A stretch of 64,000 nt of DNA from Paenibacillus kyungheensis (lineage in GTDB: Bacteria > Bacillota > Bacilli > Paenibacillales > Paenibacillaceae). Where the stretch lies: contig NZ_CP117416.1 of assembly GCF_028606985.1 (NCBI RefSeq), positions 4,465,001 to 4,529,000 of the forward strand, read 5' to 3'. Within the stretch, counting starts at the first letter, position 1. Each line of letters starts with the position of its first letter. Made by a program: the position numbers and the translations under genes. The notes under the pieces were generated by a model. It was not told the DNA's origin, made no database searches, and was given only the letters and a program-made list of their open reading frames with translations. Shown in pieces: positions 9,943 to 20,498 of the stretch.

Positions 9943-10785
9943 ATGATCGAGTATTTACCAAGAAGCAAACAACACACCGAATTGTATCTCACCCAATTTG
10001 GGATCGAAGATTGTATATTTGGTCATGAGTTTGGACCAGCAGTCAGAACTCATTATCTGCTCCATTATGTATTTGAGGGAAAAGGGACTTTTGAGGTGAA
10101 TGGAGTACAACATTCGATTGGTTCAGGACAAGGCTTTCTAATCTGTCCCCATGTGGTTACCTATTATGTAGCAGACGAAGCAGAACCATGGTCCTACGGC
10201 TGGATCGGATTCAATGGTACGCTCGCCGAATCGCTGCTGGAACAAGCAGGAATGACTCTTGCTTCTCCAATAATCTATTACGAGCACAAAGATCGAATAC
10301 ATCAGTATTTACAGTGGATGATTCAATCGAATGAATATCCAGCAGCACGAGAAACACGATTGACTGGATTGTTGTATATGATTTTTTCGCTACTAATGGA
10401 AAATGCGCCGAAAACGCTAATGGCGCAAACAAGAAGTAACGCTGATATCTATGTGGAGCAGGTCAAAGATTTTATTGAAATGAATTTTTCTCAAAAGATT
10501 ACAGTAGAAGATATTGCCCATTTTATCGGATTGAATCGAAGTTACTTATGTTCCTTATTTACAAAAACAACCAAGCTCAGTATTCAAGATTATCTTATTC
10601 GTTACAGAATGGATACAGCATCCAGTATGCTGATCCGTACAGATCTATCGATTGGTAATATTGCCCGTTCAGTAGGCTATATCGATCCTTTACTGTTCTC
10701 CAAAATTTTCAAAAAAATTAAAGGGATGTCGCCTAGAGAGTATCGAAGTCAATCGCTACTGAATGCCAATGTAATAATTGACTGA
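9943..10785 (+). CDS. AraC-family transcriptional regulator
   Basis: 280-residue regulator with an N-terminal cupin-like sugar-binding domain (about residues 20-150; HYLLHYVFEGKGTFEVNG and SIGSGQGFLICPHV are typical) and a C-terminal pair of helix-turn-helix motifs in the last 100 residues (ITVEDIAHFIGLNRSYLCSL, and IARSVGYIDPLLFSKIFKK followed by GMSPREYR). An AAGGAG site lies 8 nt before the ATG. It is divergent from the GH36 gene across 213 bp, the classical layout for a RafR/MsmR-type activator of alpha-galactosidase genes. Regulation of galA is inferred from this layout. No operator could be assigned with confidence. Confidence 0.85.
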   Translation: MIEYLPRSKQHTELYLTQFGIEDCIFGHEFGPAVRTHYLLHYVFEGKGTFEVNGVQHSIGSGQGFLICPHVVTYYVADEAEPWSYGWIGFNGTLAESLLEQAGMTLASPIIYYEHKDRIHQYLQWMIQSNEYPAARETRLTGLLYMIFSLLMENAPKTLMAQTRSNADIYVEQVKDFIEMNFSQKITVEDIAHFIGLNRSYLCSLFTKTTKLSIQDYLIRYRMDTASSMLIRTDLSIGNIARSVGYIDPLLFSKIFKKIKGMSPREYRSQSLLNANVIID

Positions 10786-11135
10786 CTCTATATGCTCAAA
10801 AAAGAAAGTTAGCGAACTGATATCTATTTATGCTTTATGTCACTTCTCGCCTTATTCCACTAGAAAGGTTTATAATTAATTTTATATATTAGCTTAACTT
10901 TGTATATCTAGTATTTAAAGTTGTTGAATATGTCGGTCATATCATTTTTTCTTCTTTCCTTTCTCATACAGTTCATCTATCACGAGCAAGACGTCGTCCA
11001 GTCGGAATTTTGAACTATTTTGCTTGTTATTACGAATATGCAGATAGGACGTAATGAGATCGCTGAAAATAAATACAGGGTGTTGATCTGCATAGTATTC
11101 ATTCGCTGCAGATCCATTTCGAAGGAGGAAGATTC
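10786..11135. other. 350-bp gap between the AraC gene and the Mo oxidoreductase gene
   Basis: The first 155 bp are AT-rich with no gene and no convincing terminator. The remaining part carries, on the minus strand, an open stretch that looks like the decayed 3' end of a protein gene (entered separately), overlapping the leader of the downstream plus-strand gene. Confidence 0.6.
10942..11133 (-). pseudogene. Possible remnant of a small protein gene (3' end)
   Basis: Sixty-three minus-strand codons are open between two TGA stops and end with a protein-like C-terminus (FRLDDVLLVIDELYEKGKKKK is close to 20 residues; its core is LDDVLLVIDELYEKG). There is no ATG, GTG or TTG in a usable place and no ribosome binding site. 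A one-base shift would join it to an ATG in the next frame (MDLQRMN). It could be a decayed gene end or a chance open frame. I do not recognise the family. Confidence 0.25.
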
Positions 11136-12407
11136 ATGGGACGCTGGATTGCAGCAGTTCAAAAAGGATTTGGTAAAAAGCTTATTCGGTTGCATGCTTG
11201 GAATGCTTGGCTCGTTGCTCTTCTAGCTGTTACAGGTCTGGTACTTGTCGGGGGCTTTTGGCGAGAAATACTGGGTGAGGTTAGAGTCTGGGTACGTTGG
11301 CTTCATATTATAGGAGGATTAGCTTTATTGGTCCCTGTAGTCTATTACTTATTTCTGGCGGCGAAGCACTGGAAAAGGCTGTCTGATAAACCCGGGCAAA
11401 AATTCAATGTTATTGTAGTTATGGTCTTATTGGTAGGCTGGATTATATCAGGGATTTTATTATGGTTATTACGCCAAGTAGGACCGGCTGTGGCTAACTC
11501 GGCTTTATTTGTTCATGATCTACTGACTTGGGTGGGACTTCCTTATATTATCTATCATTCTCTAACACGTACCGCTTGGTTAAAAGATCCGAAAAAACGT
11601 ACAATCAAACAACCTGTCACTGTAGAAAAAACGATTACGGATAAAAGTGGCACTGTAGTAGCCGCATCATCACCAACGGCCCCTTCTCCTTTTTATACAC
11701 GACGTACCTTTTTGCGCTCCGCTATAGGTGTTGGACTCGCTGTATCGATCGGACCTACATTTGTAAGATGGTTAGGAAGTTCTTTGACTAGTGGAGGTAC
11801 ATGGGAACAGGTTGCTGCCAGTAATGGTAATAAGATGATTCCTGATCCTACACCACTGAAATCATCTGCCCCGCCTATAGGGGGTGGTGCTCAAGGTGAG
11901 TTTCGTGTGTATACGGTGACACCTATTCCTAATTTTGATAATAGTAACTGGGATTTCAAAATAGATGGATTAGTAGATAAACCTCAAACATGGAACTGGG
12001 AACAATTTTTGAAATTAAAACGTGATGTGCAAGTAAGTGACTTTCATTGTGTTACTGGATGGTCGGTGTATAAAAACACATGGGAAGGTATTCCTTTAAG
12101 TGACTTTTTAAAAGCAGCAGGTGTTCAATCTTCTGCGACCATGGTCAAATTTTATTCAGGGGATAATGTCTATACGGATTCTCTTACACTTGATCAAGCG
12201 CAGATGAAAGATATTATTGTAGCGGTATTGCATGATGGTAATATCATTCCTGCTGATCTAGGTGGGCCAGTACGATTGGTTATTCCTCAGATGTATGCTT
12301 ACAAATCGGTAAAATGGTTGAACCGGATTGAACTGATTGCTGAAGATCATGTAGGTTACTGGGAACAACGTGGTTATGATAAAGATGCCTGGTTGCCTAA
12401 AGCTTAA
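11136..12407 (+). CDS. Membrane b-type cytochrome fused to a sulfite-oxidase-type molybdopterin domain
   Basis: 423-residue oxidoreductase. GAAGGAGGAAG precedes the ATG. Residues 20-150 contain four membrane helices with histidines in RLHAWNAW, WLHIIGG, LFVHDLL and IIYHSL, a pattern that fits heme b ligation (cytochrome b561/DUF4405 type). A loop then leads to RRTFLRSAIG (about residue 189), which resembles a twin-arginine motif, and to a sulfite-oxidase-type molybdopterin domain. The likely Mo-ligating cysteine is C305 in DFHCVTGWSVY. The end RIELIAEDHVGYWEQRGYD is typical of the family. The protein could oxidise or reduce a small sulfur or oxide substrate outside the cell and exchange electrons through its own heme domain; the substrate is unknown. 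Confidence 0.85.
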   Translation: MGRWIAAVQKGFGKKLIRLHAWNAWLVALLAVTGLVLVGGFWREILGEVRVWVRWLHIIGGLALLVPVVYYLFLAAKHWKRLSDKPGQKFNVIVVMVLLVGWIISGILLWLLRQVGPAVANSALFVHDLLTWVGLPYIIYHSLTRTAWLKDPKKRTIKQPVTVEKTITDKSGTVVAASSPTAPSPFYTRRTFLRSAIGVGLAVSIGPTFVRWLGSSLTSGGTWEQVAASNGNKMIPDPTPLKSSAPPIGGGAQGEFRVYTVTPIPNFDNSNWDFKIDGLVDKPQTWNWEQFLKLKRDVQVSDFHCVTGWSVYKNTWEGIPLSDFLKAAGVQSSATMVKFYSGDNVYTDSLTLDQAQMKDIIVAVLHDGNIIPADLGGPVRLVIPQMYAYKSVKWLNRIELIAEDHVGYWEQRGYDKDAWLPKA

Positions 12408-12429
12408 ATCAAGTTTCATAATCATACAC

Positions 12430-12479
12430 AAAAAAGCAGTGTGTTTACTCTTAGCTAAAGAGAAACACACTGCTTTTTT
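12430..12479. terminator. Bidirectional terminator between the Mo oxidoreductase gene and ligA
   Basis: 17-bp perfect stem (12430-12446 with 12463-12479; core GCAGTGTGTTT) with six A's on the left and six T's on the right, so it works in both directions. It separates two convergent genes. Confidence 0.85.
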
Positions 12480-12550
12480 GTTGGTAAGGAATAGATGGTA
12501 GAAGCTTAATAGTATGAATTTTTCTGTTTTCATGTAGATTCAATTATTTT

Positions 12551-14590
<2,040 letters not shown>

Positions 14591-14677
14591 TCAATAAGAT
14601 AAACTATTGCTTTAAGCCAAACTTTAATACTGCTTATCGTTAGCATTTTGTCGCATATGATTATTATTTGCAATGAA

Positions 14678-14715
14678 AAAACAGAACCGAACAGTAAGTA
14701 ATTCGGTTCTGTTTT
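14678..14715 (-). terminator. Terminator between pcrA and ligA
   Basis: 14-bp perfect stem (14678-14691 with 14702-14715; AACAGAACCGAA core), 10-nt loop, followed on the minus strand by six T's. It is 64 bp past the pcrA stop, so ligA must depend on read-through or on its own promoter in the 108 bp upstream of its start. Confidence 0.8.
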
Positions 14716-14778
14716 GAACATACAACTTTTACTCATCAAGTGATAACAAGAGCTTTCTTGCTTACACGATCAGATTCT

Positions 14779-17118
14779 TTATTCTACTTTAGTAATCGGA
14801 GCAAACCCTGCTAATAAGCGTTTGAGTCCTGTCGGTGCAGGGAAAGCAATTTGTAATTCCATATCATTGCCTGTACCTTTGACTGCTACAATCGTTCCGA
14901 TGCCCCATTTACCATGAGAGACTTTATCCCCTGCTTGGAAGCTATCTGATCCTCCACCAGCAGCTACAGGCTTAGGTGTAGCTCCTGTCGTTACCGTTAC
15001 TCTTGCATTTGTAGATCCTGGTACTGCACGCGCAGAAGATCCACTGCCAAAAGCAGCTGTATTTTCACGTTTGCTACCAAAGCTACTTGTACTTCCTCCA
15101 AAGCTACGATTACCTGATCCATAACTGCTAGTGCCGCGACCTGCTCCACCACGACGATAGTTAGGCGCTACTGCTGTATCTTCTTTGAACTCTTCTGGAA
15201 TTTCTTCTAAAAAGCGTGAAGGTGGATTCGCTGTAGTTCGTCCAAACAACGTACGCATCTGTGCGCAAGATAAAAATAGATTTTTCTCTGCACGTGTAAT
15301 CCCTACATACGCTAAGCGGCGCTCTTCTTCCAATTCTTCATTATCTTGAAAAGCACGACTATGCGGGAACACGCCTTCTTCCATACCAATAATAAATACA
15401 GTTGGAAATTCCAAACCTTTGGCACTATGCATTGTCATCAATACAACTGCATCGTCATCTTCTTCAGGTTCATCGCCTACGGTATCGATATCAGCAATTA
15501 ACGCTAGATCCGTCAAAAATGAAATCAATGAACGATCTTCATTATTTTTCTCAAATTCCATCGTTACAGATAAAAACTCTTCTATATTTTCTAAACGAGC
15601 TTTGGATTCAAGAGTATTCTCCCGTTGTAGTTCTACCCGATATTCAGATAACTCTAAAATCTTTTCGGTTAATTCGGTAACTGATAAATACTCTACCATT
15701 TGATGAAGTGAAGCAATCATATCGTAGAATTCAACCAACATATTACGAGTACGACCCGCAAAACCTAGATCATCTACTATTTCTAATACTTTGAAAATAG
15801 AAACGCCTTTTTCTGCCGCTGCTACTGCCAATTTGGCTACAGTCGTATCACCAATACCACGCTTAGGCACATTGATAATTCGAGTCAAACTGATATCATC
15901 ATCTGGATTCGAAAGCAATCGTAAATACCCGAGCAAGTCTTTGATCTCTTTACGATCATAGAACTTGATACCGCCTACGATTTGATAAGGAATATCTGAT
16001 TTGATCAAAATTTCCTCAATAACCCGTGATTGAGCATTGGTACGATACAATATTGCATGATTACGATAAGGCTGTCCTGTTTTTACACTTTTATGAATCT
16101 CAGAAGTCACAAAGTATCCTTCATCATGCTCAGAATCCGCACGATACACTTTGATTTTGGCTCCGCCTTCTTTGTCTGTCCACAGTTTTTTCGGTTTGCG
16201 ACCTGTATTGTTTCCAATCACTTCATTCGCTGCACTCAGTATATTGGAAGTCGAACGATAATTTTGCTCCAAAAGAATTGTTTTCGCTTCTGGATAATCT
16301 TCTTCAAAATTCAAGATATTACTGATATCTGCTCCACGCCAGCGATAGATCGATTGATCACTATCCCCAACAACACAGATATTATGATGAGCTTCTGCTA
16401 ACATTTTACAAAGCATATATTGTGCTTTATTCGTATCTTGATACTCATCGACATGAATATAGCGGAATTTTTTCTGATAAAATTCTAAAACTTCAGGAAC
16501 TTCGTTAAACAATTGGATCGTCTTCATAATCAGATCATCAAAGTCTAATGAGTTATTAGCACGTAGACGTTGTTGATATTTGGTGTAGACTTTGGCTACA
16601 ATACCTTCGAAATAGTCACCAATCTTTTGCTCGTATTGAGCCGGAGAAACCAATTCATTTTTAGCAGTACCCATCATTCCTTGCACTGCTTTAGGTTCGA
16701 ACTTTTTGGTATCGATGTTTAAGTCTTTCATACAAGAACGAATAACAGATAATTGGTCAGATGAATCTAAAATAGAAAAGTTGGAAGTAAATCCGATACG
16801 TTCAATATCTTTACGCAGTATACGTACACACATAGAGTGAAAAGTAGATACCCAAATTTCACGACCTGCTGGTCCTACCAGACGGGAAACACGTTCTTGC
16901 ATCTCGCGTGCTGCTTTATTGGTAAATGTAATCGCAAGAACGCCCCACGGTGCTGATTTGCGTGCATCAATAATATGCGCGATACGATGTGTCAGTACGC
17001 GCGTCTTACCACTACCTGCTCCTGCCATAATGAGTAGCGGTCCATCTGTGGCGAGCGCGGCTTCTTTTTGTCTAGGATTCAATCGATTGATTGCCTCCTG
17101 TATATTTACAGTATTCAT
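14779..17118 (-). CDS. pcrA: ATP-dependent DNA helicase PcrA (UvrD/Rep family)
   Basis: 3'-5' helicase for plasmid replication, repair and removal of stalled complexes. 779 residues. Superfamily 1 motifs are in order: Walker A MAGAGSGKTRVLTHR (about residue 32), FTNKAAREM, DEYQDTN, GDSDQSIYRWRGAD, EQNYRST, TMHSAKGLEFPTVF and YVGITRAEKNLFLSC. A flexible Gly/Ser/Arg-rich linker follows (about 655-730, GGAGRGTSSYGSGNRSFGG) and ends in the Tudor-like C-terminal domain (GDKVSHGKWGIGTIVAVKG) that binds RNA polymerase in other PcrA proteins. The AAAGGAG site is 12 nt from the ATG, rather long. It is in an operon with pcrB (75-bp gap). Confidence 0.96.
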   Translation of the reverse strand: MNTVNIQEAINRLNPRQKEAALATDGPLLIMAGAGSGKTRVLTHRIAHIIDARKSAPWGVLAITFTNKAAREMQERVSRLVGPAGREIWVSTFHSMCVRILRKDIERIGFTSNFSILDSSDQLSVIRSCMKDLNIDTKKFEPKAVQGMMGTAKNELVSPAQYEQKIGDYFEGIVAKVYTKYQQRLRANNSLDFDDLIMKTIQLFNEVPEVLEFYQKKFRYIHVDEYQDTNKAQYMLCKMLAEAHHNICVVGDSDQSIYRWRGADISNILNFEEDYPEAKTILLEQNYRSTSNILSAANEVIGNNTGRKPKKLWTDKEGGAKIKVYRADSEHDEGYFVTSEIHKSVKTGQPYRNHAILYRTNAQSRVIEEILIKSDIPYQIVGGIKFYDRKEIKDLLGYLRLLSNPDDDISLTRIINVPKRGIGDTTVAKLAVAAAEKGVSIFKVLEIVDDLGFAGRTRNMLVEFYDMIASLHQMVEYLSVTELTEKILELSEYRVELQRENTLESKARLENIEEFLSVTMEFEKNNEDRSLISFLTDLALIADIDTVGDEPEEDDDAVVLMTMHSAKGLEFPTVFIIGMEEGVFPHSRAFQDNEELEEERRLAYVGITRAEKNLFLSCAQMRTLFGRTTANPPSRFLEEIPEEFKEDTAVAPNYRRGGAGRGTSSYGSGNRSFGGSTSSFGSKRENTAAFGSGSSARAVPGSTNARVTVTTGATPKPVAAGGGSDSFQAGDKVSHGKWGIGTIVAVKGTGNDMELQIAFPAPTGLKRLLAGFAPITKVE

Positions 17119-17193
17119 AGGGAAGTCAGGCTCCTTTCTTAATAGAAAAATGATAGTTGAAAATCATCTATGATCAAGTTAGGATACTTCTCG

Positions 17194-17883
17194 TTATCTG
17201 GAGATAACTTGTACAGTATCTAATGCGGCTTGCAGATTTTCATAAATTATATTGCCGACGACAATGGTATCACATACTTGCTTAGCTTGACGAGCAGAAT
17301 GATAATCTCTAATTCCACCGCCATAAAATAATTGCGCTTGATGCGTTGATCGGCGAATCTCACCTGTTAGTTCCATATCTCCAAAACGTCCACTATATTC
17401 TATATAAATAATAGGAAGACGAAACAAACGGTCACCGGCTTGAGCATAAGCGACTGCCCGATCAAGATCGATTTCTGTTAATGCTTCGGTACGCTGAGCG
17501 ACTGTAGAATCCGCATTCAGTACAATATAACCTTCAGGAACAAGCTTGTCCCAGGGCATCAAATGGCTATACTGTTCGATAGCAGAGACATGCTGTCCTA
17601 TCATCCACTGACTATCATTGGTATTTAATATCAATGGAATCATGTATAGATCGAATCCAGGTACAACCATTTCCAAATCAGATACTTCAAGAACACAAGG
17701 AATATCATATAGGCTGATACGTTTGATTAGATCTGCTGTATTGTTGTAGGTTACGCCTGATGATCCGCCTACCATAATCGCATCTGTCCCAGAACTACAT
17801 ACTTTTGCTAATACATCGTCCGAAATCGTTCGATCCGGGTCCAGTTTAAATACATGTTGCCATGTTTTGATTTGTTCTCTCAA
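17194..17883 (-). CDS. pcrB: Heptaprenylglyceryl phosphate synthase PcrB
   Basis: Joins heptaprenyl diphosphate to sn-glycerol-1-phosphate, giving an archaeal-type ether lipid in Bacillota. The product is 229 residues, matching B. subtilis PcrB (228). The TIM-barrel signatures include FKLDPDR near the N-terminus, AIMVGGSSGVTY (phosphate binding), PEGYIVLNADSTVAQRT, IIYIEYSGRFGD and the phosphate loop LFYGGGIRD. The start is TTG at 17883, with GGAGG 8 nt upstream. It is the first gene of pcrB-pcrA(-ligA), preceded by a promoter with a perfect TTGACA and an adjacent palindrome. Confidence 0.93.
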   Translation of the reverse strand: MREQIKTWQHVFKLDPDRTISDDVLAKVCSSGTDAIMVGGSSGVTYNNTADLIKRISLYDIPCVLEVSDLEMVVPGFDLYMIPLILNTNDSQWMIGQHVSAIEQYSHLMPWDKLVPEGYIVLNADSTVAQRTEALTEIDLDRAVAYAQAGDRLFRLPIIYIEYSGRFGDMELTGEIRRSTHQAQLFYGGGIRDYHSARQAKQVCDTIVVGNIIYENLQAALDTVQVISR

Positions 17884-17919
17884 CCTTCATTCCTCCGTCT
17901 TCGGACAACCTTCAAATTA

Positions 17920-17948
17920 AGTCTATGATAGCCGATGCAAAGTGTCAA
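17920..17948 (-). promoter_or_regulatory. Sigma-A-type promoter of pcrB-pcrA
   Basis: On the minus strand TTGACA (17943-17948), 17-bp spacer, TAGACT (17920-17925; 4 of 6 consensus). It lies 37 bp upstream of the pcrB start. Confidence 0.6.
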
Positions 17949-17950
17949 TT

Positions 17951-17975
17951 TTTGTTCGCATTTTAGGGGAACAAA
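17951..17975. repeat. Inverted repeat next to the pcrB promoter
   Basis: TTTGTTC (17951-17957) and GAACAAA (17969-17975) form a perfect 7-bp dyad with an 11-bp centre, directly upstream of the -35 box. The spacing does not fit the LexA consensus (GAAC-N4-GTTC) but it could be an operator. Confidence 0.4.
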
Positions 17976-18007
17976 TTTATATTTTGCCTTATTACTCATC
18001 AAAAAAG

Positions 18008-18048
18008 AAAAGTATCCTGCTCCTACATCCGAGGAACAGAATACTTTT
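18008..18048 (-). terminator. Terminator of the 3' end of the glycan cluster
   Basis: 16-bp stem (18008-18023 with 18033-18048) whose two non-Watson-Crick positions become G-U pairs only on the minus-strand RNA. It is followed on that strand by CTTTTTT, and lies 41 bp past the stop of the phosphoglycosyl transferase gene. Confidence 0.8.
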
Positions 18049-18089
18049 TAGTTATCTTTAGTGATGAAATGTTTAGCATTGCCTAACTT

Positions 18090-19511
18090 TTAATAAGCGT
18101 TTTTATTTACAAATCCATTATGGATCGTTTTGAAAATGATTTTGATATCGAATAATAATGACCAATTTTCGATATAAAAAATATCGTGATTGATACGATC
18201 TTCGATAGACGTGTCTCCACGTAGACCATTGCTTTGTGCCCAACCCGTAATTCCAGGCCGTACATGGTGCTTAATCATATATTTTGGAATCTCATCACGG
18301 AACTGTTCTACAAAATAAGGACGTTCAGGACGAGGTCCCACTACACTCATGTCTCCAAATAATACATTAAAAAATTGAGGTAGCTCATCTAAACTGGTTT
18401 TACGTATAAAAGCTCCGAACTTGGTTTTACGTGGATCATCGGCTGTCGTCCAACCTGTATCGACCTGTCCTTCAGGAATAATACGCATAGAACGGAATTT
18501 GTACATCGTAAAGTTACGACGATTGAGTCCTACACGTTCCTGCTTAAAGATCACAGATCCTGGAGATGTCATTCGTACGCCAATCGCTACAATAATCATA
18601 ATAGGAGATGTAATAATAATAGCTATTAATGCAAATACAATATCAAATAATCGTTTGAACATCCGATTCGCAGCGATATCTAGTGGAATATCTCGTACAT
18701 TAATCATTGGCATTCCCGCAAAATTATCAAAGTATGGACGAGCTGGCAGATAATCAAAGAAATCCGGGATGATTAATGTTCGTACACCGGCTTTTTCACA
18801 TTCTGCAATAATACTTGGATATTTATGATGGGCATCTAGCGGTAACGCCAAAATTACTTCATCAATCATCATCGTATGCAGAATATCGCCAAGCTTATCA
18901 ATTTTGCCTAAAATAGGTTTGTATTTATTAGGTTCCTGTTCATTGTCTTCTAAATAATCATCTAAAAAGCCAACAATTTCATAACCCATCTCAGGATACT
19001 GATCTAAATTATTGCAAAAACGTTTCCCCAGTGAACCTGCACCAAGAATCAAAACAAACTGCTTATTAAATCCACGTTGTCTCGCACGTTTCAATCCTTT
19101 TTTGATCACATACCGATAAGCCATAATTAGCATCAGCGTAAGAATCACATAAATAAACAAATACGAACGAGAGATATTTACTTCTTTCACAAAAAATAAA
19201 GCACCTAATAAAACAAAAATACTGACAAGATGAGTTTGGAAAATTTTCATCAATTCATCTGCAAAACGTTTTTTACGCTTTGGTGAATAAAGTGTACTCA
19301 TCCCACCAATTAAGATCGCTATACCACCATATACTAGACTCCATAGCGCATACGTCTCAATCGGTAGTGCTCCAAATTCGATCGGTGTATCATAAGCAAA
19401 CCAGCCACTTTCAAATTTCACAAACCAGGCAAGTAAAAAGGAGAGTTGAATGATCATAAAATCAGCTAAAATATACAAACGAGTTAAAAAGCGTTGATTT
19501 TTACGAATCAT
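18090..19511 (-). CDS. Undecaprenyl-phosphate sugar phosphotransferase (WsfP/WbaP/WcaJ-like)
   Basis: Primes glycan synthesis by transferring a sugar-1-phosphate from a nucleotide sugar to undecaprenyl phosphate. 473 residues; AAAGGAG precedes the ATG. The N-terminal half has four to five membrane helices, a Rossmann-like CoA-binding-type domain follows (LILGAGSLGKRF near residue 150), and the C-terminal catalytic domain begins near KRLFDIVFALIAI and contains GSVIFKQERVGLN, FTMYKFRSM, TSLDELPQFFNVLFGDMS and VGPRPERP. It lies 3 bp after the GT2 gene at 19514-20407, so the two are coupled. In P. alvei and Geobacillus S-layer glycosylation clusters this family provides the priming step (WsfP/WsaP). 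The sugar, glucose or galactose, cannot be told from sequence. Confidence 0.92.
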   Translation of the reverse strand: MIRKNQRFLTRLYILADFMIIQLSFLLAWFVKFESGWFAYDTPIEFGALPIETYALWSLVYGGIAILIGGMSTLYSPKRKKRFADELMKIFQTHLVSIFVLLGALFFVKEVNISRSYLFIYVILTLMLIMAYRYVIKKGLKRARQRGFNKQFVLILGAGSLGKRFCNNLDQYPEMGYEIVGFLDDYLEDNEQEPNKYKPILGKIDKLGDILHTMMIDEVILALPLDAHHKYPSIIAECEKAGVRTLIIPDFFDYLPARPYFDNFAGMPMINVRDIPLDIAANRMFKRLFDIVFALIAIIITSPIMIIVAIGVRMTSPGSVIFKQERVGLNRRNFTMYKFRSMRIIPEGQVDTGWTTADDPRKTKFGAFIRKTSLDELPQFFNVLFGDMSVVGPRPERPYFVEQFRDEIPKYMIKHHVRPGITGWAQSNGLRGDTSIEDRINHDIFYIENWSLLFDIKIIFKTIHNGFVNKNAY

Positions 19512-19513
19512 GT

Positions 19514-20407
19514 TTAAGCTCTCCTTTCTGCTGTTGTAACCGATTTGGCAGGTAATAATTTATTTTTAAGTAGGGATAACATTAATTTAACTCCAATTCC
19601 GGTAAAAACAATACTATTGGTAACAAAGGAATATTTTTGACGATAATGTTTGCGGTGAAATAACCACATTGCCCGGTGGAACTCATAAATGATTTTAAAC
19701 GGTTTACGACGACTGCTAGCACCTTTGTAATGAACAATTTGTGTATTTCCACGATAATGGATTTCCCAGCCTGCTTCTTTGATCCGGTAGCACCAGTCAA
19801 TATCTTCTCCATACATAAAAAACTCTTCGTCCAGTCCGCCAATCTGCTCAATAACTTCACGCCGAACTAACATAAATGCACCTACTAATGAATCAATCGG
19901 ATAAGACTCGTCTGGATTCAAATAACCTAACTGGTAGCCATTAAAGCGTGGATTATCTGGAAACCATTTGGAAAATCCAAAAGCATAATAAAAAGATGCG
20001 GACGGTGTAGGAAACCCACGCTTACATGCTTTATCCAGTGATCCATCTGGCAACACAATTTTACAACCCGATGCTCCTGCTTGAGGGTGAGCATCCATAA
20101 AAGACACCATCGTCTCTAAAGTATCTGACTGAACGATGGTGTCGGAATTAAGTAGTAGTATATATCGTCCTTGCGCAATTTTCATTGCTTGATTGTTGCC
20201 TTTGGCAAATCCAACATTATCTTTATTTGCAATAAAAGTAATGTCTGGATAAGTCGATGGGATCACTGTAGCTGAACCGTCGCTAGAAGCATTGTCCACT
20301 GCAATAATCTCATAAGCATATTGAGTGCGTGATTGATATACAGACTCAATACAATCAAGTGTAAGCTGACAAGTATTATAATTTAAAATTAAAATGCTAA
20401 CGTCCAT
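19514..20407 (-). CDS. GT2 glycosyltransferase, WbbL/rhamnosyltransferase-like
   Basis: 297-residue GT-A fold enzyme. The N-terminus MDVSILILNYNT and NSDTIVQSD (DxD-type metal site) and the acceptor-side motif MYGEDIDWCYRIKEAGWEIHY are typical of WbbL-type rhamnosyltransferases, which use dTDP-L-rhamnose. Gene order supports this because rfbDBCA is 1.2 kb upstream. No membrane span except perhaps a hydrophobic stretch near the C-terminus. CAGGAGC lies 7-8 nt before the ATG. It is the first gene after an extended -10 promoter and shares a transcript with the phosphoglycosyl transferase. Rhamnose specificity is an inference. Confidence 0.82.
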   Translation of the reverse strand: MDVSILILNYNTCQLTLDCIESVYQSRTQYAYEIIAVDNASSDGSATVIPSTYPDITFIANKDNVGFAKGNNQAMKIAQGRYILLLNSDTIVQSDTLETMVSFMDAHPQAGASGCKIVLPDGSLDKACKRGFPTPSASFYYAFGFSKWFPDNPRFNGYQLGYLNPDESYPIDSLVGAFMLVRREVIEQIGGLDEEFFMYGEDIDWCYRIKEAGWEIHYRGNTQIVHYKGASSRRKPFKIIYEFHRAMWLFHRKHYRQKYSFVTNSIVFTGIGVKLMLSLLKNKLLPAKSVTTAERRA

Positions 20408-20442
20408 GGTAACGCTCCTGACTAAAATATAAATCTACTGGC

Positions 20443-20451
20443 ATTATAGCA
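20443..20451 (-). promoter_or_regulatory. Extended -10 promoter of the GT2/phosphoglycosyl transferase pair
   Basis: Minus strand TGCTATAAT (perfect -10 TATAAT at 20443-20448 with a TG extension), 36 bp upstream of the GT2 start. No good -35 is visible. Confidence 0.5.
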
Positions 20452-20498
20452 TATCTATATATCAAAAAGATAAATCCGCTCAGATTCCATTATTCTTC

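Noticed and set aside
9759-10028. 89-codon open frame leading into the AraC gene
   Set aside because: It overlaps the regulator in another frame, has no ribosome binding site and covers the divergent control region.
15061-15180. Ser/Gly-rich repetitive DNA in pcrA as a possible tandem repeat
   Set aside because: It encodes the ordinary flexible linker before the PcrA C-terminal domain; units are too irregular to be a tandem repeat.
16030-16401. 123-codon open frame opposite pcrA
   Set aside because: Antisense shadow; pcrA motifs occupy this DNA.
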